Origin: Emiliania huxleyi CCMP1516
Lineage: Eukaryota; Haptophyta; Isochrysidales; Noelaerhabdaceae
Reading direction: 5' to 3'
NCBI RefSeq assembly: GCF_000372725.1
Contig: NW_005200351.1
Span: 35,811 to 99,810, forward strand
Length of the DNA stretch: 64,000 bases
The notes beneath the pieces are model-generated. The model saw nothing but the letters and a program-made list of their open reading frames with translations. It was not told the DNA's origin and searched no databases. Of the stretch, positions 61,665 to 64,000 are shown in pieces. A program made the position numbers and the translations under genes. Position 1 is the stretch's first letter, and every line of letters starts with the position of its first letter.

Positions 61665-62096
61665 TTAAGAATTCTTTTGCACAATGTTGTCGATCTCGTG
61701 TTTGACTCCGGTGGTGCACATCCCTGAGAAGGCGCGCCCTTGGGCGCCGCCGCAGCACGACCGGATGTAGCCGTCGGCGTCCTCGCCGGGCGGCTCCAGG
61801 CTGAGCGGGTCCCACGGTGCGTCGGCGTCGCTCGGTCCGGCTGCCCGAGGGTCCTGGAGCGGTCCGTCCGCGCTGCACAGACGGAGGAAGCTGCGTCGAC
61901 CAAACACCAACCGCATCGCCGGGATGAGTGCCGGATTGCGCTTACGCGCCCACTCAAAACAGACAGTCCTGCCGCACCCGCTCGGGTCTGGGTTGCCGTC
62001 TGCGTCCAGGGGCTGTGCCGTGAGGTTGAAGAAGTTACGCTTGTCCGACTTGATTGACGGTGGTTCACCACTGAATGAGCACCACTGAATAGGCGC
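61665..62096 (-). CDS. Hypothetical protein fragment
   Basis: Minus-strand frame ending at 61665 with a plausible globular composition (SIKSDKRNFFNLTAQPLDAD, GCGRTVCFEWARKR, SCCGGAQGRAF). Several Cys residues. No family recognised. Upstream of 62096 the frame overlaps a plus-strand candidate and becomes Ala/Ser/Arg-rich, so the 5' end is unknown. Confidence 0.35.
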   Translation of the reverse strand, partial: APIQWCSFSGEPPSIKSDKRNFFNLTAQPLDADGNPDPSGCGRTVCFEWARKRNPALIPAMRLVFGRRSFLRLCSADGPLQDPRAAGPSDADAPWDPLSLEPPGEDADGYIRSCCGGAQGRAFSGMCTTGVKHEIDNIVQKNS

Positions 62097-62664
62097 CGCG
62101 CTCGGCGGAGTTCTCGCCGCCGGCCTCGAGCCGTCCCTCTGCGCAAGGGGCGGGCGGCTCCGGCTCGCGGCTAGCTGCGCTGAGGCGGGCCTCGCAGAGT
62201 GGATCGGCCGCGCCCCGCTCGCAGCGCCGCTCCGCTCGGCGGCGCTGGTGCTGCTGGCGGCGGGAGGGGACGCCATCGCCCGCCTCCCCGCCCCGGCGGC
62301 CGCCACTGCCCCCAGCGAGGATGGGGACGAGCCTGGCAGGCACGCGCCTAGCCACCAGCAGGCACGCGCACCCGCGCTGCCACGGCTGGCAGAGTGCGCC
62401 GCCGCGTCGGTCGCCACGCACGTGGGCGCGTGGGTCGGCGCCGCCGCAGGAGCGTCGCTGGCCTCGTCGGTGCTCGCGTCCCTCTGGCTCTCGAACGTGT
62501 TTGCCGTCGCCGGCGCGCACGTCGGCGCGCGCGCTGCGACGCGGAGGCGCTCTCACGCGCGGCGCATCGCGGCGGGCTACGCCGGCTTGGTTGCGGGCGC
62601 GCTGGTGTCGCAGAAGCTGTTGGGCCGGTTTGGGTGGCAGGTCACCGCGGCCCGGGGCCCATAG
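62088..62664 (+). CDS. Hypothetical membrane protein, 5' end unknown
   Basis: Plus-strand frame open from about 62088 (after a TAG that could be an AG|G acceptor) to a stop at 62664. The C-terminal 90 residues have alternating hydrophobic helices (GAWVGAAAGASLASSVLASL, SNVFAVAGAHVGA, RRIAAGYAGLVAGALVSQKL) like a small multi-pass membrane protein. No in-frame ATG begins it, so an upstream exon would be needed. It overlaps the minus-strand candidate only in its first few bases. Confidence 0.4.
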
Positions 62665-63005
62665 CGTTGGGTGTTTTGTGTTTAGCGTGACGCGTGCTCA
62701 TGTATCCAGCGTCTCTAGACGATTACAAAGGATAGGACGTCACGCACATTTTGACAGGGACGTCGGAAATCGGACACATCCACTGGGACGAGTCAATTCA
62801 TTCACTAGAATGACTAGAAAGAGGGCACCCATGGGGGGTGATCGCAATATACTATCAGACCACACATACACAAGACACAAAGGGACCACAAAGATCAAAG
62901 TGAGCGCTCGAGTGGGGGCCCCGGCCGGGCGACTGTGGCGTGTGGGACGCGCGAGCGACTGTGTGTGCGCGCGGAGTGTGTGCTGTGCTCTGGAGGATCT
63001 TCCGC
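62665..63005. other. Intergenic
   Basis: Between a plus-strand frame and the 3' end of the minus-strand TIR-like gene. AT-richer around 62690-62890; nothing supported. Confidence 0.45.
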
Positions 63006-63479
63006 TCAGACGGTCTGCGTCGCTGACGCTTCCCGCCCAACGTCGTCGCCATTCGACGGCTCCGTCATTGAAGAGGAGCCGCGGATCGATAGAGCGAGGG
63101 CGGTGACTCGGCGCACGCGCGACTGGGCCGTCTGCTCGGTCGCGCCGAGCGCCTTTGCGAGCAGGGCGAGCGACACCTGCCGGTGTGGGCCCGAGTGGCA
63201 GCCGACGGCGAGGTCGTGGTACAGCCCGTCGGCGATCAGGTCGCGCGGCGTCACCTCGAAAAAGTGGCCAAAGATGCAGCCGTTGCGGACGGCGTCGTTC
63301 TCGTGCGCCATCACGATCGGCAGCTTGGCACGGCGCGCGGCGCGCACCTGCTCTGCGAGCGCCTCGGCGCCATCGCCGGCCCACGTCGCCGTGTTTAGGT
63401 AGAGCAGCATGTGGGTCGCCTCGTCGCCGTCACCGCCGCTGTCGCTCGAGCGACAGCAGAGGTTTTGGCAGTGCTGCAA
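63006..63479 (-). CDS. TIR-like intracellular domain, C-terminal part of edge gene
   Basis: Minus-strand frame of about 130 meaningful residues: HMLLYLNTATWAGDGAEALA, AKLPIVMAHENDAVRNGCIF, FFEVTPRDLIADGLYHDLAV, GPHRQVSLALLAKALGA, then a Ser/Arg-rich tail. The order (LLYL..TW, ALAEQV, IVMAHE, C.F..FF..TP..L, IA, G..R..S..LL) fits a TIR-fold signalling or NADase-like domain as found at the C-terminus of some large algal surface proteins. It is joined to the beta-helix part upstream (63395-64000) across a frame change at 63395-63480. I see no transmembrane segment between them, so the copy may be internally deleted. Confidence 0.5.
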   Translation of the reverse strand: MQHCQNLCCRSSDSGGDGDEATHMLLYLNTATWAGDGAEALAEQVRAARRAKLPIVMAHENDAVRNGCIFGHFFEVTPRDLIADGLYHDLAVGCHSGPHRQVSLALLAKALGATEQTAQSRVRRVTALALSIRGSSSMTEPSNGDDVGREASATQTV

Positions 63480-64000
63480 TTGTAGAAGCTGGTATTTTCC
63501 ACGAGGAGTTCTCCTTGCTCCCGTGGCCGGTCAAAGGCAAACATGAGGGCGCCCCCCTGTCTTCTTGCAAAACAATGAGAAAAGGATGAGTCTGAAAGAA
63601 AGATGGAGGTGTTGGAGATGGAGGTGTTGTAAGGATCAGCGCCAGTTGCACTGATACAACCGCCCAATTGGCCTGGCGCGTAGCCATTGGTGAGGTGCAT
63701 CCGCCGAAGCGAAAGACTGCAGTTCACACCGAGAACAATAATCTGCGAACGACCCTCCCCGTCAAGCGTCGCGCCCCCCTGGCTACTTCGGATCGTCATA
63801 TGGACATTGGCGTTGCAAATCAAAGGCGACCCGTCCATGCGAATCTGCATTCCGGAAGGAATAAAGATGGAGGCGTCACGGCCATGCTCCACAGCAGCGT
63901 CCCAAAAGGCTCGAAGCTGCTCTTTGTTCATAACCACATCTTCACCACCTGGCAGAAGTGGGGGTAGAGGTGGCAGCTGCGGTGGAAGCGGGACGAGAGG
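63395..64000 (-). CDS. Pectate-lyase-like beta-helix region, partial, runs off the window
   Basis: The frame is open to the right edge. From the edge it reads a Pro/Leu-rich linker, GGEDVVMNKEQLRAFWDAA, then FIPSGMQIRMDGSPLICNAN, GATLDGEGRSQIIVLGVNCS, LSLRRMHLTNGYAPGQLGGC and SDSSFSHCFARRQGGALMF. These are rungs of a right-handed parallel beta-helix, as in pectate lyases and polymorphic outer-membrane-like repeats. It probably forms the extracellular part of a large cell-surface protein. The frame shifts to that of the TIR-like domain around the palindrome CTGTCGCTCGAGCGACAG (63440-63457). Confidence 0.6.
   Translation of the reverse strand, partial: PLVPLPPQLPPLPPLLPGGEDVVMNKEQLRAFWDAAVEHGRDASIFIPSGMQIRMDGSPLICNANVHMTIRSSQGGATLDGEGRSQIIVLGVNCSLSLRRMHLTNGYAPGQLGGCISATGADPYNTSISNTSIFLSDSSFSHCFARRQGGALMFAFDRPREQGELLVENTSFYNCSTAKTSAVARATAAVTATRRPTCCST

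Noticed and set aside
62740-63384. 214-residue minus-strand frame overlapping the TIR-like domain
   Set aside because: It is a different frame of the same bases, Arg-rich and without motifs; the frame at 63006-63479 carries the conserved pattern.

Overview
The window is nuclear DNA of a GC-rich eukaryote, most likely a haptophyte-type microalga. Supporting signs are about fifteen intron-bearing or intronless eukaryotic genes on both strands with short spacers (myosin with FERM-like tail, gp78-like RING ligase, dual-specificity phosphatase with gelsolin domains, FYVE protein, polyubiquitin), a carrier with a bipartite plastid-type leader, many short introns with GC donors, and abundant degraded retroelements and foldback repeats. 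The taxon is inference; no rRNA or organelle gene is present to settle it. The sequence has one 100-N assembly gap (11567-11666).

Layout. 1-3.9 kb: broken Ty1/copia retroelement, with pieces on both strands. 4-12.2 kb: a compact cluster of metabolic genes (2OG-oxygenase-like protein, secreted alpha/beta hydrolase, 6-phosphogluconolactonase-like propeller, CRAL-TRIO protein, fatty-acid-hydroxylase superfamily enzyme). 13-14.4 kb: membrane acyltransferase-3. 15.8-19.1 kb: unknown helical protein, retroelement fragment, RidA-family protein. 19.4-25.3 kb: 15-exon myosin (motor, PH, PH, FERM-like). 25.5-30 kb: 11-exon GH3 beta-glucosidase-like gene on the minus strand. 30.7-38 kb: serine protease, SLC25 carrier, FYVE membrane protein, gp78-like RING/CUE protein, then a MITE. 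38.6-45.7 kb: polyubiquitin, small membrane protein, PLP enzyme of the aluminium-resistance/Met-gamma-lyase type, sulfotransferase, R3H-like protein. 46.8-49.4 kb: acyltransferase-3 fused to SGNH. 49.5-53.5 kb: foldback transposon, RT relic and palindromic repeats. 53.6-58.8 kb: acidic SAP-domain protein and an 8-exon gelsolin-DSP-gelsolin phosphatase. 59.1-61.6 kb: a second retroelement, 5'-truncated. 61.7-64 kb: hypothetical ORFs and the 3' end of a beta-helix/TIR-like protein running off the right edge.

The most interesting signal is in the introns. In the GH3 gene six of ten introns are about 65-75 bp or somewhat longer and carry direct duplications (about 14-26 bp) of the exon sequence that spans their own splice sites, as expected if the introns arose by recent tandem duplication or insertion with target duplication. 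The last GH3 intron is recognisably homologous to an intron in the unrelated phosphatase gene 30 kb away, so at least one family of introner-like elements appears to be active here. By hand-built, phase-consistent models, 18 of 35 introns use GC donors, 16 GT and 1 apparently GA, and every downstream exon begins with G. A second recurrent signal is a dispersed cassette found just upstream of four different genes, always in gene-sense orientation. Exon boundaries were derived by eye from reading frame and homology and have not been checked with transcripts.
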